DNA from: an uncultured Clostridia bacterium
GTDB taxonomy: Bacteria; Bacillota; Clostridia; Christensenellales; Pumilibacteraceae
Assembly: GCA_944372345.1 (NCBI GenBank)
Contig: CALVYT010000019.1
Span: 22,968-86,967, forward strand
Length of the DNA stretch: 64,000 nt
Direction of reading: 5' to 3'
Position numbers and translations under genes: made by a program. Positions 1-7,650 of the stretch are shown piece by piece (the stretch's first letter is position 1; every line of letters starts with the position of its first letter). The notes beneath the pieces were generated by a model. That model was not told where the DNA came from. It made no database searches and saw only the letters and a program-made list of their open reading frames with translations.

Positions 1-1
1 C

Positions 2-424
2 GGGAATGCGCTGGTATATCTTAACGAATATTTGTTTGCCTGCGAAATCGGCGAACGGCTTGATATCGGGAATAAATACGATGTGGAACATATTATGCCC
101 AACAGCGGGCGTAATCTTCAAGAGATCAAAAACGATGCCGGGATACTCAATGATGAAGAATTTGCCGCGACTGTCAATAAACTCGGGAATAAGATCCTGC
201 TTGAAGAAAAAATAAACCGCGCAATAGGGAACGAGTGGTTCAGGACGAAGGTATCGACAAAACTTGAAAGCAAGACCGGTTATATTGACAGCAGGTTTCC
301 CATCGCCCGCGCTCTTGTTAAAAAGTACTTGTCCGCTTCAAAACCGTTCTGGAAGAGATCCGATATAGAATCGGCAACGAATAAGGCAAGCGAAAGGATC
401 GTTAAGTTTATTTTTGAAGGATAG
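2..424 (+). CDS. C-terminal part of a GmrSD/DUF262-DUF1524-type HNH nuclease (5' truncated)
   Basis: The reading frame is open from base 2, so the gene starts upstream of the window; a TTG at 32 is an internal codon and not a convincing start. The visible 140 residues match the C-terminal HNH-like DUF1524 domain of GmrSD-type enzymes: a DVEHIMPNSG segment (His of the nuclease fold), then LGNKILLEEKIN, the hallmark 'LGN..LL...N' stretch, followed by a basic helix with KPFWKRSDIE. In the family, an N-terminal DUF262 (ParB-like NTPase) domain precedes this and the protein cleaves modified phage DNA or acts in related defence. The function here is inferred from the C-terminal domain only, because the NTPase half is outside the window. 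The gene is followed by a long hairpin at 453-498. Confidence 0.75.
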   Translation, partial: GNALVYLNEYLFACEIGERLDIGNKYDVEHIMPNSGRNLQEIKNDAGILNDEEFAATVNKLGNKILLEEKINRAIGNEWFRTKVSTKLESKTGYIDSRFPIARALVKKYLSASKPFWKRSDIESATNKASERIVKFIFEG

Positions 425-452
425 CCGTCGGCGGATGCGACAAACGCACGAT

Positions 453-498
453 GGGATACAAAATGCAGAATGCTTCGGCATTCTGCATTTTGTATCCC
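453..498. repeat. Perfect 21-bp inverted repeat with TTCG loop
   Basis: Bases 453-473 are the exact reverse complement of 478-498, with TTCG as loop. It lies 29 bases after the stop of the nuclease gene. There is no T-run after the stem, so it is not a standard intrinsic terminator, although as RNA it would be a very stable UUCG-capped hairpin and could protect a 3' end. Confidence 0.85.
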
Positions 499-500
499 GC

Positions 501-565
501 TTGCCGAAGAGATCTGCGGTATTTTAGCGAAAGGATCTGCGGTGATTTGCCGAAGAGATCTGCGG
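501..565. repeat. Three imperfect direct repeats, consensus TTGCCGAAGAGATCTGCGG
   Basis: Copies at 501-519 and 547-565 are identical; a diverged copy (TTAGCGAAAGGATCTGCGG) is at 524-542. The units lie between the long hairpin and the 3' end of the minus-strand gene that ends at 571. No function can be assigned. Confidence 0.7.
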
Positions 566-570
566 CGGGG

Positions 571-1017
571 TCAGAGGAAGCGTTTCATTCGTTCGACGTT
601 CGTTTGTTCGGCGCACAGCAGGCGGCAGGCGAGGTTGACGGCGTCGGAGTCGGCGTCGGGGTGCATACGGAGCTGCCGTATGGCGGAGACGATCCCGCGC
701 GTAGAGCCGACGATCACCATTTCGGCGATATGCGACGGTGACTTGTCCGCTATCGATTTCAGTTCGACCATTGCCGCCGCGGCGGCTTCGGCGAGCGTGC
801 CCGCATTGTCGCCGCTTTCGCCGCGCTGCTTTGCTTTGCGTTCCGCCGCGTCCGTTATGCGGCGGTATTCGCCGAGCTGCGCCGCGATCTCGTCCGCCAT
901 TCCGCGGTCCGCCGCGGCGAGTTTTTCCGCCAGCCGTTCGAGCGTCACCGTGCCCATACGGGCGTTTTTGTGCACGAAGGCGAGGAGTTCTTTCGTTTGT
1001 GTCGACGTATTTTCCAT
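571..1017 (-). CDS. Hypothetical alpha-helical protein, 148 aa
   Basis: The protein is predicted to be almost wholly helical, with an Ala-rich middle and no signal peptide or membrane segment. It begins MENTSTQTKELLAFVHKNAR and ends in a Cys-containing helix (ACRLLCAEQTNVERMKRFL). Short helical proteins with the same kind of opening (a helix followed by 'NA.MG..T') are common in gut Firmicutes, but I know no function. Overlapping frames on the same stretch are more Arg-rich and look like shadows. There is no clear ribosome site at the ATG at 1017. The gene is convergent with the nuclease gene upstream and divergent from the metallopeptidase downstream. Confidence 0.6.
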   Translation of the reverse strand: MENTSTQTKELLAFVHKNARMGTVTLERLAEKLAAADRGMADEIAAQLGEYRRITDAAERKAKQRGESGDNAGTLAEAAAAAMVELKSIADKSPSHIAEMVIVGSTRGIVSAIRQLRMHPDADSDAVNLACRLLCAEQTNVERMKRFL

Positions 1018-1194
1018 ATCGGTATTTTGCGCCGAGCGGCAACCGCGTATTCTCCGAGTGCGCGAAATGCTTTCAAATCGTTGCTTTTACGGAAAATTTA
1101 ATGTATTATTATAAAGGTAGCGGTATAAATAAGAATATACCGCACTTGCCTCGGCGCAGTTCGGGGCGGCGCGGTCACGCGACGGAGAGTGTTA

Positions 1195-2943
1195 ATGAGC
1201 AAAAAGGGAAAAGCCGCGGCTATTGCCGTTTCCGTGGTTGCGGGCGTGCTTATAGTTGCGATAATCGCCGCTTCGATAGCGGCGGTCGTCGGGACGTTTT
1301 CGCGTCGCCGCGGATATATGAGTTATAACGACATCAGGTACGAACGTCCCGATTTCGACGCGATAGACGAGGCGTTTGAAGACGCGATATATCTTGCGGA
1401 GCACGGTTCCGCGTATTCGGCGGTCTCCGCGATGAACGAGGCGACGACGCTCCTTAACGAACTCGTCACCGCCGTCGGCTATGCGAACATAGAATATCAG
1501 AAGGATTATACCGACGTATTCTGGCGGGACGAATACGCCGCGCTGTACAATCAGTACAATTCGTCTTACGTCGACTATTGCACGATGATGTATACGGCTC
1601 TTACCGGTCCGAACGGCGACACGCTGTTCTCGGGCGACTGGACGGAGGCGGATAAACAGCAGATAATAGACGAATACGAATCCATCGGCGCGGGCTATGA
1701 GGAGGGGCAGGCGGAGATCCTCGAGATCACGACGGAATATACCGAACTGTCCGCGTCGGGCGGCTCGTCGGTGTATGCGACGGAGAGCGACGCGCGCGAA
1801 TATTCGGATAAAACGGGCGAACTGCTCATAAGGCTTGCGCGCGCGTATAACGAACTGTATCCCGACGGGGATTACGCGGAGCGCGCTTACGCGTCTTACG
1901 GCAGAGCATATACTCCGGAGGATGTCGAAGAAATGCGCGCCTGCGTCAAAGGCTATCTCGGCAAGTATGTTTCGCTTCTTTACGACACTCTCGGGAACGA
2001 CGGTTTCGACGTGTATTTCGGCTCCGTGCCCGTTTCTCCGTCGGCGGACAGGGTCGTGGCGGATTTCTTTGCCGACGTATGCTCCCGCGAGGCGGTGTCC
2101 GGCGTCGATACGGGAATGACGGGGTATCTGACGGACGCGTTCGAGTATATGACCGACTGCGATCTCTATTACCGCTCCACGAACCCGAACGGGAACACGG
2201 GCGCGTTCACGACGTATCTGCAGGGTTACGAGATCCCGTATCTGTTCCAGTATGTGACGGGTTCCGCAGACGATACGTCCACGTTCGTTCACGAGTTCGG
2301 GCATTTCTCGTCGTTCTATCTGAACGGCGCTTACGGCGGGCTGGATCTCGACGTCGCCGAAGTGCAGAGCCAGGCGCTGGAAATGATGTTCGTCGGCAGA
2401 TACGATGAGCTTTACGGCGGTTTATCGTCGTCGGATATGAGCGGCGACGGGATAGTCGAAGCGATGACCGTCGGGGATATGTTCAACAGTCTGGTGTTCA
2501 GCATAGTGATGGGATGCGTGCTCGACGAATTGCAGTACGACGTTTACACGAACACGCAGGCGTATACCGACGGCTCGGACGTGACCGAGAAGTACTCCGA
2601 ACTGCTCGCCGAATACGGAATGGACGCGGAACTGACCGAGGAGTTCAGCTCCGAACTCGGCTATAAATACGATTATTTCCGCTATTGGTGGGCAGCCGTT
2701 CCGCATACGTTCGAGTCGCCGTTCTATTATATCAGCTATGCGATGTCCGCCGTTCCCGCGTTCGCGGTCTACGTCGACAGTCTGTCCGACTTCACCGCCG
2801 CGGCGAACGAATACAACTATATCCAGAAGTACGGCGACGGAACTTATACGTTTGAAAAGCTCCTCGAAAATGCGGGCGTGGGCAGCCCGTTTGAAGAGGA
2901 TACTTACGAGGAGATAGCGGGATATCTCGATACGCTCGTCTGA
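1195..2943 (+). CDS. Membrane-anchored zinc metallopeptidase (M3-like, HEFGH)
   Basis: One N-terminal membrane segment (about residues 7-34, AIAVSVVAGVLIVAIIAASI) with a short basic cytoplasmic start is followed by a long acidic, Tyr-rich extracytoplasmic domain. The zinc site is HEFGH at residues 366-370, with a probable third ligand Glu389 in AEVQSQALE, the spacing used in M3 oligopeptidases. About 582 residues is the usual M3 size. I chose ATG 1195 rather than GTG 1189 because GGAGAG lies 5-6 bases before it. It probably trims peptides or proteins at the outer face of the membrane. A soluble M3 relative is encoded at 49718-51472. It stands alone, with no co-directional neighbour closer than 185 bases. 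Confidence 0.75.
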   Translation: MSKKGKAAAIAVSVVAGVLIVAIIAASIAAVVGTFSRRRGYMSYNDIRYERPDFDAIDEAFEDAIYLAEHGSAYSAVSAMNEATTLLNELVTAVGYANIEYQKDYTDVFWRDEYAALYNQYNSSYVDYCTMMYTALTGPNGDTLFSGDWTEADKQQIIDEYESIGAGYEEGQAEILEITTEYTELSASGGSSVYATESDAREYSDKTGELLIRLARAYNELYPDGDYAERAYASYGRAYTPEDVEEMRACVKGYLGKYVSLLYDTLGNDGFDVYFGSVPVSPSADRVVADFFADVCSREAVSGVDTGMTGYLTDAFEYMTDCDLYYRSTNPNGNTGAFTTYLQGYEIPYLFQYVTGSADDTSTFVHEFGHFSSFYLNGAYGGLDLDVAEVQSQALEMMFVGRYDELYGGLSSSDMSGDGIVEAMTVGDMFNSLVFSIVMGCVLDELQYDVYTNTQAYTDGSDVTEKYSELLAEYGMDAELTEEFSSELGYKYDYFRYWWAAVPHTFESPFYYISYAMSAVPAFAVYVDSLSDFTAAANEYNYIQKYGDGTYTFEKLLENAGVGSPFEEDTYEEIAGYLDTLV

Positions 2944-2980
2944 AAAAACGGTACAAGCGAATGCGCTCTGCCTGCGGCGG

Positions 2981-3000
2981 GGCGCATTTATGCGCCTTTA
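2981..3000 (+). terminator. Weak intrinsic terminator after the metallopeptidase
   Basis: A 6-bp stem, GGCGCA/TGCGCC, with a TTTA loop is followed by TTTA only. The short stem and poor T-run make this uncertain. Confidence 0.35.
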
Positions 3001-3067
3001 AGCCGCGCCGCCGGCGGAAAAACCCGGCATATGAGCGGTTTCGGGCGTCCGAATTTCCGTAAAGGGC

Positions 3068-3096
3068 TTGACAAACTCACGCCGTTATAATAAAAT
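3068..3096 (+). promoter_or_regulatory. Sigma-A-type promoter of the ArsP_2-type transporter
   Basis: TTGACA at 3068-3073, a 17-base spacer and TAAAAT at 3091-3096; a TATAAT at 3086 is too close to the -35 to be the partner. Confidence 0.7.
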
Positions 3097-3128
3097 AATG
3101 TACAAGGGGAAAGGTATACCCGAAAGTT

Positions 3129-4232
3129 ATGTTGGAAGTTTTTCTGGACGCGCTCAAAGATACGGCGCTGCTGATCCCCTTTCTGCTCGCGGTGCATCTG
3201 CTCATCGGATTTCTCGAAGTCCGTAAGCTGGGCAGGATAAAACGGGGAGGAGTGTTGCAGTCGCCCGTTGCGCCGCTCGTCGGTACGGGGCTTGCGCTCC
3301 TGCCGCAGTGCGGTTTTTCCGTCGTTGCGAGCGAACTTTACGCCAAGCGGTTCGTCACCGTCGGTACGCTCGTCGCCGTCTTTATCGCGACGAGCGACGA
3401 GGCTCTCCCCATACTCGTCGGCGAAGCCGCGACGCAGTCGCACCTGTGGGGCTGGCTGGGTCTGCTCATCGGGATCAAGGTCGTGATGGCTCTTGCCGCG
3501 GGGTACGGAACGGACGGCGTTGCCGCTCTCGTCCGCCGCGTGAAAAAATCCTCCGATCGGCACGCAGAGGAAGTCTGCCGCGAAGATAAAGCGCAGGAAA
3601 CGGAAACGAGAGGAGAGAGCGGCGCACATAAAGCCGAAACGCACGCTGATTGCCGCGGACATTCGACCGAAGTTCACGGCGAAGAGCGCGGCGGGCACGA
3701 TGACGACGGTGCGGAACGGCACGCGAGCGGCGGCGAAATCGCGGACGGCGAATACGTCCGCACGCACGAGCACGGTTGCTGCGGTCACAGCATAGGCGAG
3801 AAGAAAGGCGGAGTGTTCGCGAAATATTTTAAGCATCCGCTCATCCATACGCTGACGATAACGCTGTTCGCATTTGTCGTGAACTTTGCGCTCGGCACGG
3901 TGATATACTTTGCGGGAGAGGATAATTTCCGCGATTTCATGCAGAGTGCGGAATACGTTCAGCCGCTGGCGGCGGTGCTTGTGGGGCTTATCCCCAACTG
4001 CGCGTCCAGCGTTATGATAACGGAGCTGTTCGCGGGCGGGTCGCTGACGCTCGGCGCGGCGGTCGCGGGGCTTGCCGTAAACGCGGGGCTGGGCGTGGCG
4101 GTACTCGTAAAGGAAAACAAAAAAGCGGGAGAGAACGCGCTCATCGTTCTCGGAACGGTAGTGTTCGCTCTCGCTGTGGGATATGCGCTTACGCCGCTTG
4201 GGGCGGTTCCGCTTCCGGTCGCAGGCGTATAA
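3129..4232 (+). CDS. ArsP_2-family putative metal/metalloid exporter with His-rich loop
   Basis: Polytopic membrane protein of 367 residues in two homologous halves separated by a long hydrophilic loop. Each half carries a similar Pro-Cys motif: GTGLALLPQCGFSVVASELY in the first and VGLIPNCASSVMITELFAGG in the second, the duplicated core of the 10-TM ArsP_2 family (annotated as arsenic efflux or heavy-metal exporter). The loop (about residues 140-225) is rich in His, Asp, Glu and Cys (THEHGCCGHS near its end), which suggests metal binding. The substrate is not settled by sequence; manganese, arsenic species or another metal are possible. AAGGGGAAAGG lies 10-12 bases before the ATG. A two-component system follows after 35 bases and may be co-transcribed. 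Confidence 0.75.
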   Translation: MLEVFLDALKDTALLIPFLLAVHLLIGFLEVRKLGRIKRGGVLQSPVAPLVGTGLALLPQCGFSVVASELYAKRFVTVGTLVAVFIATSDEALPILVGEAATQSHLWGWLGLLIGIKVVMALAAGYGTDGVAALVRRVKKSSDRHAEEVCREDKAQETETRGESGAHKAETHADCRGHSTEVHGEERGGHDDDGAERHASGGEIADGEYVRTHEHGCCGHSIGEKKGGVFAKYFKHPLIHTLTITLFAFVVNFALGTVIYFAGEDNFRDFMQSAEYVQPLAAVLVGLIPNCASSVMITELFAGGSLTLGAAVAGLAVNAGLGVAVLVKENKKAGENALIVLGTVVFALAVGYALTPLGAVPLPVAGV

Positions 4233-4267
4233 CGAGGGAATACCCTAATAAGGAGAACACACAGACT

Positions 4268-4927
4268 ATGTCCGTAATACTGATAGTGGACGACGAACAG
4301 GGGATAAGGGAAGTGCTTCGCGAATACCTCGAACTCGAAGGATACGAGGTTGACGAAGCGGTTGACGGAATGGACGCGATCAGAAAGGCGAAAGCCCGCG
4401 ATTACGATATGATCGTTATGGACGTGATGATGCCCAAGCTGGACGGATACAGCGCGGTCAAGGAGATAAAGAAGGAAAAGGACGTTCCCGTCATTATGCT
4501 CTCGGCTCGCAGCGAAGAATACGACAAGCTGTTCGGCTTTGAGATCGGCGCGGACGACTATGTGACGAAGCCGTTTTCGCCCAAAGAGGTGGTCGCGCGC
4601 ATAGGCGCGGTGCTGCGCCGCGGCAAGACGTCGAACAAGCACATAGTGTCCGACGGGTTGGAAATAGACATGGCGGGCAGGAACGTATACGTGGACGGGC
4701 GGAAGATATATCTGACGCCGCGCGAATACGATCTGCTCTTCTACCTCGTCAAGAACGAGGGCATAGCGATCCCCCGCGAGCAGCTGCTCGCCGATGTGTG
4801 GGGTTATGACTTCTTCGGCGAGGACAGAACGGTGGATACGCACGTCAAGATGCTGCGCGCCAATCTCGGACCTTACCGCGACAAGATACTCACTCTGCGC
4901 GGAGTGGGATACAAACTCGTACTCTGA
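4268..4927 (+). CDS. OmpR/PhoB-family response regulator
   Basis: 219 residues: receiver domain (about 1-120) with acidic pair DD at 9-10, phosphoacceptor Asp52 in VMDVMMPKLDG, Ser/Lys switch residues in MLSARS and VTKPFSP, then a winged-helix DNA-binding domain (about 125-219) with the typical LTPREYDLLFYLVKNEG and the C-terminal TLRGVGYKL. The ribosome site is AAGGAG upstream of the ATG. The partner kinase starts 5 bases after the stop, so the pair is an operon. Location after the metal transporter hints at metal or envelope sensing, but nothing in the sequence proves it. It is not obviously the PhoP of the Pho regulon found elsewhere in the window. Confidence 0.92.
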   Translation: MSVILIVDDEQGIREVLREYLELEGYEVDEAVDGMDAIRKAKARDYDMIVMDVMMPKLDGYSAVKEIKKEKDVPVIMLSARSEEYDKLFGFEIGADDYVTKPFSPKEVVARIGAVLRRGKTSNKHIVSDGLEIDMAGRNVYVDGRKIYLTPREYDLLFYLVKNEGIAIPREQLLADVWGYDFFGEDRTVDTHVKMLRANLGPYRDKILTLRGVGYKLVL

Positions 4928-4932
4928 ATCGG

Positions 4933-6528
4933 ATGGGAGAGGAAAACAACAAGCACGATACGAGCGCCGGAAGTGCGGAAAACGCAGCGGCTGCCGAAAG
5001 CAAGCCCGAAGAAAGACACGGGCTTGTTTTTTCGCCTGCGTCCCCATCAGATGCGTCCGCGGCATACTCTCCGCATAAAAAGGGCAGCCCTTTCCGCTCC
5101 ATACGCTTCAATCTCTGGGTGATCTTTATGCTGATGACGGTGTTCGTCCTCGGCATTGTATGGATATTCGAGATCATATTCTATTCGACGTTTTACGTCG
5201 GGTTTCAGCGCAGCGACATAGGGCGCATAGGCGATCTGTTCACTGCGGAATATCTCGAAGTGGTGGACGGCGGCGCGGATACCGAAACGCTGGAAACGCT
5301 GATAAGCGGCTATTCGGGCGACAACAGCGTCAATATAATGGTGTTTAATCTCGACGATTACGGCGAGCCCGTCAACGTGCTGTCCGCGACGGTCGGCGGC
5401 GTTCAGGCGGCGGGTATGGCGGACGAGCTGTTCGACTATTACCTGGAAAATATCGGGTACGAAACGCCGCTCGTCGGCGATACGACCGCGCTCGACGACG
5501 TGGAGGAGAGCCTCGTCATATACGGCTATTCGACGAGCGTATACGACGCGGAAGCGGGCATAAGCAATATGCTGTATATCTATCTTTCCAGCGCGCTGCC
5601 GTCTTTTTCGGGTGCGCGCAATACTCTTGCCGTGCAGCTTGCGATAATTACGGCTGCGTGCTTCGTCGTATCCGTATTCGTCGCATATTTCGGGTCTGGC
5701 GCGGCGGCGAAGCCCATGCGCGAACTCGCGGTGCGCGTTGCGGACAAGCGCGGCGGCAAACGTAAACCGCTGCCGACCGAAACCAAGTTTTCCGAAATCA
5801 ACGAGCTTTCCGAAGCATTCAACGACGCGTTCGACGAGGCGGAAAAGAATAACCGTTTCCGCCGCGATCTGCTCGCCAACGTATCGCACGATATGAAAAC
5901 GCCGCTGACGATGATCAGGGCGTATTCGGAGATGATCCGCGACATCTCGGGCGGGAACAAGGAGAGATCCGCGCGCCAGGCGCAGGTGATAATAGACGAA
6001 ACCGAACGTCTGACCGCGCTCATAAACGAGGTGGTCGAGCTCAGCAAGCTGGAAGCGGGCGTCATACGCCCCGAGATCGCTCCGTTCGACCTGTCAGCGC
6101 GCGTCGGCGAGACCATCAAGCGTTTCGGCATAATGGAGGAAAAGGGCTATCTGTTCGAGACGGAGATCGAACCCGGCATAACCGCGCTCGGCGACGGAGA
6201 CAAGATAGACCGCGTGATATACAATCTTATCGGCAACGCGATGAACTATACCGGCGAGGACAAGCGCGTCATAGTGCGCTGCCGCCGCGTCGGCTCCGTC
6301 GCCCGCGTCGAGGTGGAGGACACGGGAAAGGGAATGACGGAAGAGGAACTGCGCACGGTCTGGGACAAATATTACCGCCTTGCGCAGGACAAACGCCGCG
6401 TTGTCGGCAGCGGACTGGGACTCAGCATCGTCAAGTCCATTCTCGAGCTGCACAAAGCCACCTTCGGCGTGGAAAGCGAAAAGCACGTCGGCTCCGTATT
6501 CTGGTTCGAACTTCCCATGAGTAAATAA
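4933..6528 (+). CDS. Two-component sensor histidine kinase (HAMP-HisKA-HATPase)
   Basis: 531 residues. An unusual hydrophilic cytoplasmic N-terminus of about 55 residues precedes TM1 (LWVIFMLMTVFVLGIVWIF), an extracytoplasmic sensor domain of about 140 residues, TM2 (LAIITAACFVVSVFVAYF), a HAMP region, a HisKA domain with His319 in NVSHDMKTPLTMIRAYSEMI and an HATPase domain with N box (NLIGNAMNYTGE), DTGKGM and GSGLGLSIVKSI. It phosphorylates the OmpR regulator encoded just upstream. No PAS domain is seen. The ATG at 4933 has no good ribosome site, so translation may be coupled to the regulator gene; a later start within the hydrophilic tail cannot be excluded. Confidence 0.9.
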   Translation: MGEENNKHDTSAGSAENAAAAESKPEERHGLVFSPASPSDASAAYSPHKKGSPFRSIRFNLWVIFMLMTVFVLGIVWIFEIIFYSTFYVGFQRSDIGRIGDLFTAEYLEVVDGGADTETLETLISGYSGDNSVNIMVFNLDDYGEPVNVLSATVGGVQAAGMADELFDYYLENIGYETPLVGDTTALDDVEESLVIYGYSTSVYDAEAGISNMLYIYLSSALPSFSGARNTLAVQLAIITAACFVVSVFVAYFGSGAAAKPMRELAVRVADKRGGKRKPLPTETKFSEINELSEAFNDAFDEAEKNNRFRRDLLANVSHDMKTPLTMIRAYSEMIRDISGGNKERSARQAQVIIDETERLTALINEVVELSKLEAGVIRPEIAPFDLSARVGETIKRFGIMEEKGYLFETEIEPGITALGDGDKIDRVIYNLIGNAMNYTGEDKRVIVRCRRVGSVARVEVEDTGKGMTEEELRTVWDKYYRLAQDKRRVVGSGLGLSIVKSILELHKATFGVESEKHVGSVFWFELPMSK

Positions 6529-6601
6529 AGCCGGCTTTTCCGTGAACGGATAAGTCTGTTCTTTTGCGGAGCGGCTAAGCCCGCCCGCGGCTCGGTGCAG
6601 C

Positions 6602-6630
6602 AAACGCGTTCGTCTGCGAGCGCGTTTTTC
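6602..6630 (+). terminator. Intrinsic terminator after the OmpR/kinase operon
   Basis: An 11-bp stem, AAACGCGTTCG paired with CGAGCGCGTTT (one G-T pair), has a TCTG loop and is followed by TTC. It lies about 75 bases after the kinase stop. Confidence 0.65.
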
Positions 6631-6930
6631 CGTGTATGATATTTTTCCTGTCCGCATCCGGCAGATCTCGTCGCGCGCACGTGCGCGGCTTTGCGCGTTC
6701 CCGCGGGTCAGGCTTTATAGCCGCGCTTGCGGTTTGAATTTTCTTGCCCGCTCCGGTCATTGCATAGCAAACCGCGTCCGCCTTGCACGCGCGGCTTTTG
6801 CGTTCCGACCTTTGCGGGACGGCGACCCGCCGCGCTTCGGATATGCGGTTTGCCATTGCTTTCTCTTTGTTTCCCCGAATTGCTCTTGATCTTTATTGCC
6901 GGAACAAGAGGAAAAGCGCGTTCGGCCGGC
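6631..6930. other. Gene-free, apparently decayed stretch
   Basis: Short frames on both strands here are Arg/Cys/Ala-rich, mutually overlapping and without ribosome sites, and no protein family is recognisable. The base composition is more mixed than in neighbouring genes. I see only degenerate short repeats leading into the tRNA-like copy that follows. Confidence 0.5.
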
Positions 6931-7033
6931 ACCGCCTTATATCGTCTGACGGCTACGGTGTTCGCGTTCCCGCGGAACGCCCGGCTAAGCAGGGCGGCGC
7001 TCCGAGCGGCCGAGCGGTATCTCTGTATGCTTT
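6931..7033 (-). pseudogene. Degraded tRNA-Ile-like copy carrying a 49-50 nt insert
   Basis: On the minus strand this reads leader AAAGCATACAGAGATA, a degraded D-arm, GAGCGCCGCCCTG, an insert of about 49 bases, then ATAAGGCGG. The insert and the anticodon-stem remnants are the same as in the better preserved copy at 7192-7288 apart from scattered substitutions. The insert contains a 7-bp hairpin, GCGTTCC/GGAACGC, that stays paired in both copies. The leader also matches that of the intact tRNA-Ile gene, so the three units look like products of tandem duplication. Confidence 0.55.
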
Positions 7034-7053
7034 AATTTTATTCCGATCACGCC

Positions 7054-7093
7054 AAAAATAAAAACCCGGGGTCGGTGACGCGACTCGGGTTTT
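7054..7093 (-). terminator. Intrinsic terminator after tRNA-Ile
   Basis: Read on the minus strand, AAAACCCG pairs with CGGGTTTTT around a GC-rich loop and runs into TTTTTATTTTT, immediately after the encoded CCA end of the tRNA. Confidence 0.8.
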
Positions 7094-7170
7094 TGGTAGA
7101 GATAAGTGGACTCGAACCACCGACCCCCACCTTATCAGGGTGGTGCTCTAACCAACTGAGCTATATCTCT
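7094..7170 (-). tRNA. tRNA-Ile (GAT)
   Basis: 77 nt including encoded CCA. The acceptor stem AGAGATA/TATCTCT is fully paired, the D-arm starts GCTCAGTTGG, the anticodon loop CTGATAA gives anticodon GAT, and the T-arm is GGTTCGAGTCC. It is transcribed after tRNA-Ala from an upstream promoter, with an interrupted tRNA-Ile copy between them. Confidence 0.97.
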
Positions 7171-7191
7171 ATATGCTTTTTATTCAAGATG

Positions 7192-7288
7192 CCCCACCTT
7201 ATATCGCCTGACGGCGATGGCGTTCGCGTTCCTGCGGAACGCTCGGCTAAGCAGGGCGGCGCTCTAACCAACTGAGCTATATCTCTAT
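7192..7288 (-). pseudogene. tRNA-Ile pseudogene with an insert in the anticodon loop
   Basis: Bases 7261-7288 are identical to the 5' part of the intact tRNA-Ile gene (7145-7172). The anticodon stem follows with two changes (GCGCCGCCCTG), then a 49-base insert (7203-7251), and then the other side of the loop and stem (ATAAGGTGGGG, 7192-7202). The T-arm and 3' acceptor half are missing. The insert falls in the anticodon loop and carries a perfect GCGTTCC/GGAACGC hairpin. A functional tRNA is impossible because the 3' half is absent. Confidence 0.75.
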
Positions 7289-7330
7289 CTCGTAATGCGC
7301 TTTTCGTGCATTACAAGCTGTCTTTCAAAG

Positions 7331-7406
7331 TGGTGGAGGTAAAGAGATTCGAACTCTTGACCCCCTGCTTGCAGGGCAGGTGCTCTACCAACTGAGCTAT
7401 ACCCCC
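7331..7406 (-). tRNA. tRNA-Ala (TGC)
   Basis: 76 nt with encoded CCA. Acceptor GGGGGTA pairs with TACCTCC (one G-T pair), the D-arm is GCTCAGTTGGTAGAGC, the loop CCTGCAA gives anticodon TGC, and the T-arm is GAGTTCGAATCTC. First gene of the tRNA-Ala/tRNA-Ile transcription unit. The pair is familiar from 16S-23S spacers, but no rRNA is present here. Confidence 0.97.
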
Positions 7407-7445
7407 ACGGTGCGAAGTCCGCGAAAGAACGCGAACAGCCTATAT

Positions 7446-7474
7446 AATATATCAAATCGCGGGGGGATAGTCAA
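7446..7474 (-). promoter_or_regulatory. Promoter of the tRNA-Ala/tRNA-Ile unit
   Basis: On the minus strand TTGACT (7474-7469), a 17-base spacer and TATATT (7451-7446), about 40 bases upstream of tRNA-Ala. Confidence 0.75.
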
Positions 7475-7650
7475 GCGAATTTCGGATATTTTATAAAAAA
7501 TCGGTCGCAGGCAAAACCGCTGCCGCTGTTCGCGCCGCCCGCGTCGTTTGCCGTGTCCGCTATTGACCGTACCCGCCCGCGCCCGGTCATATCCGCTTGC
7601 GCCGCTTATTTCCGCCCGAACCGCTGCCGCCGTTCGCGCCGCTCGCGCCG

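Noticed and set aside
453..498. Intrinsic terminator for the nuclease gene
   Set aside because: The stem is perfect but no T-run follows on either strand.
501..565. A possible CRISPR array at the three 19-bp repeats
   Set aside because: The units are spaced only 4 bases apart, one is diverged, and no cas genes are present.
4268..6528. The OmpR/kinase pair as the PhoP/PhoR of the Pho regulon
   Set aside because: No PAS domain in the kinase, no Pho boxes nearby, and it is linked to a metal exporter and not to phosphate genes.
7094..7406. An rRNA operon spacer, because tRNA-Ile and tRNA-Ala are adjacent
   Set aside because: No 16S or 23S sequence flanks the pair; it has its own promoter and terminator.
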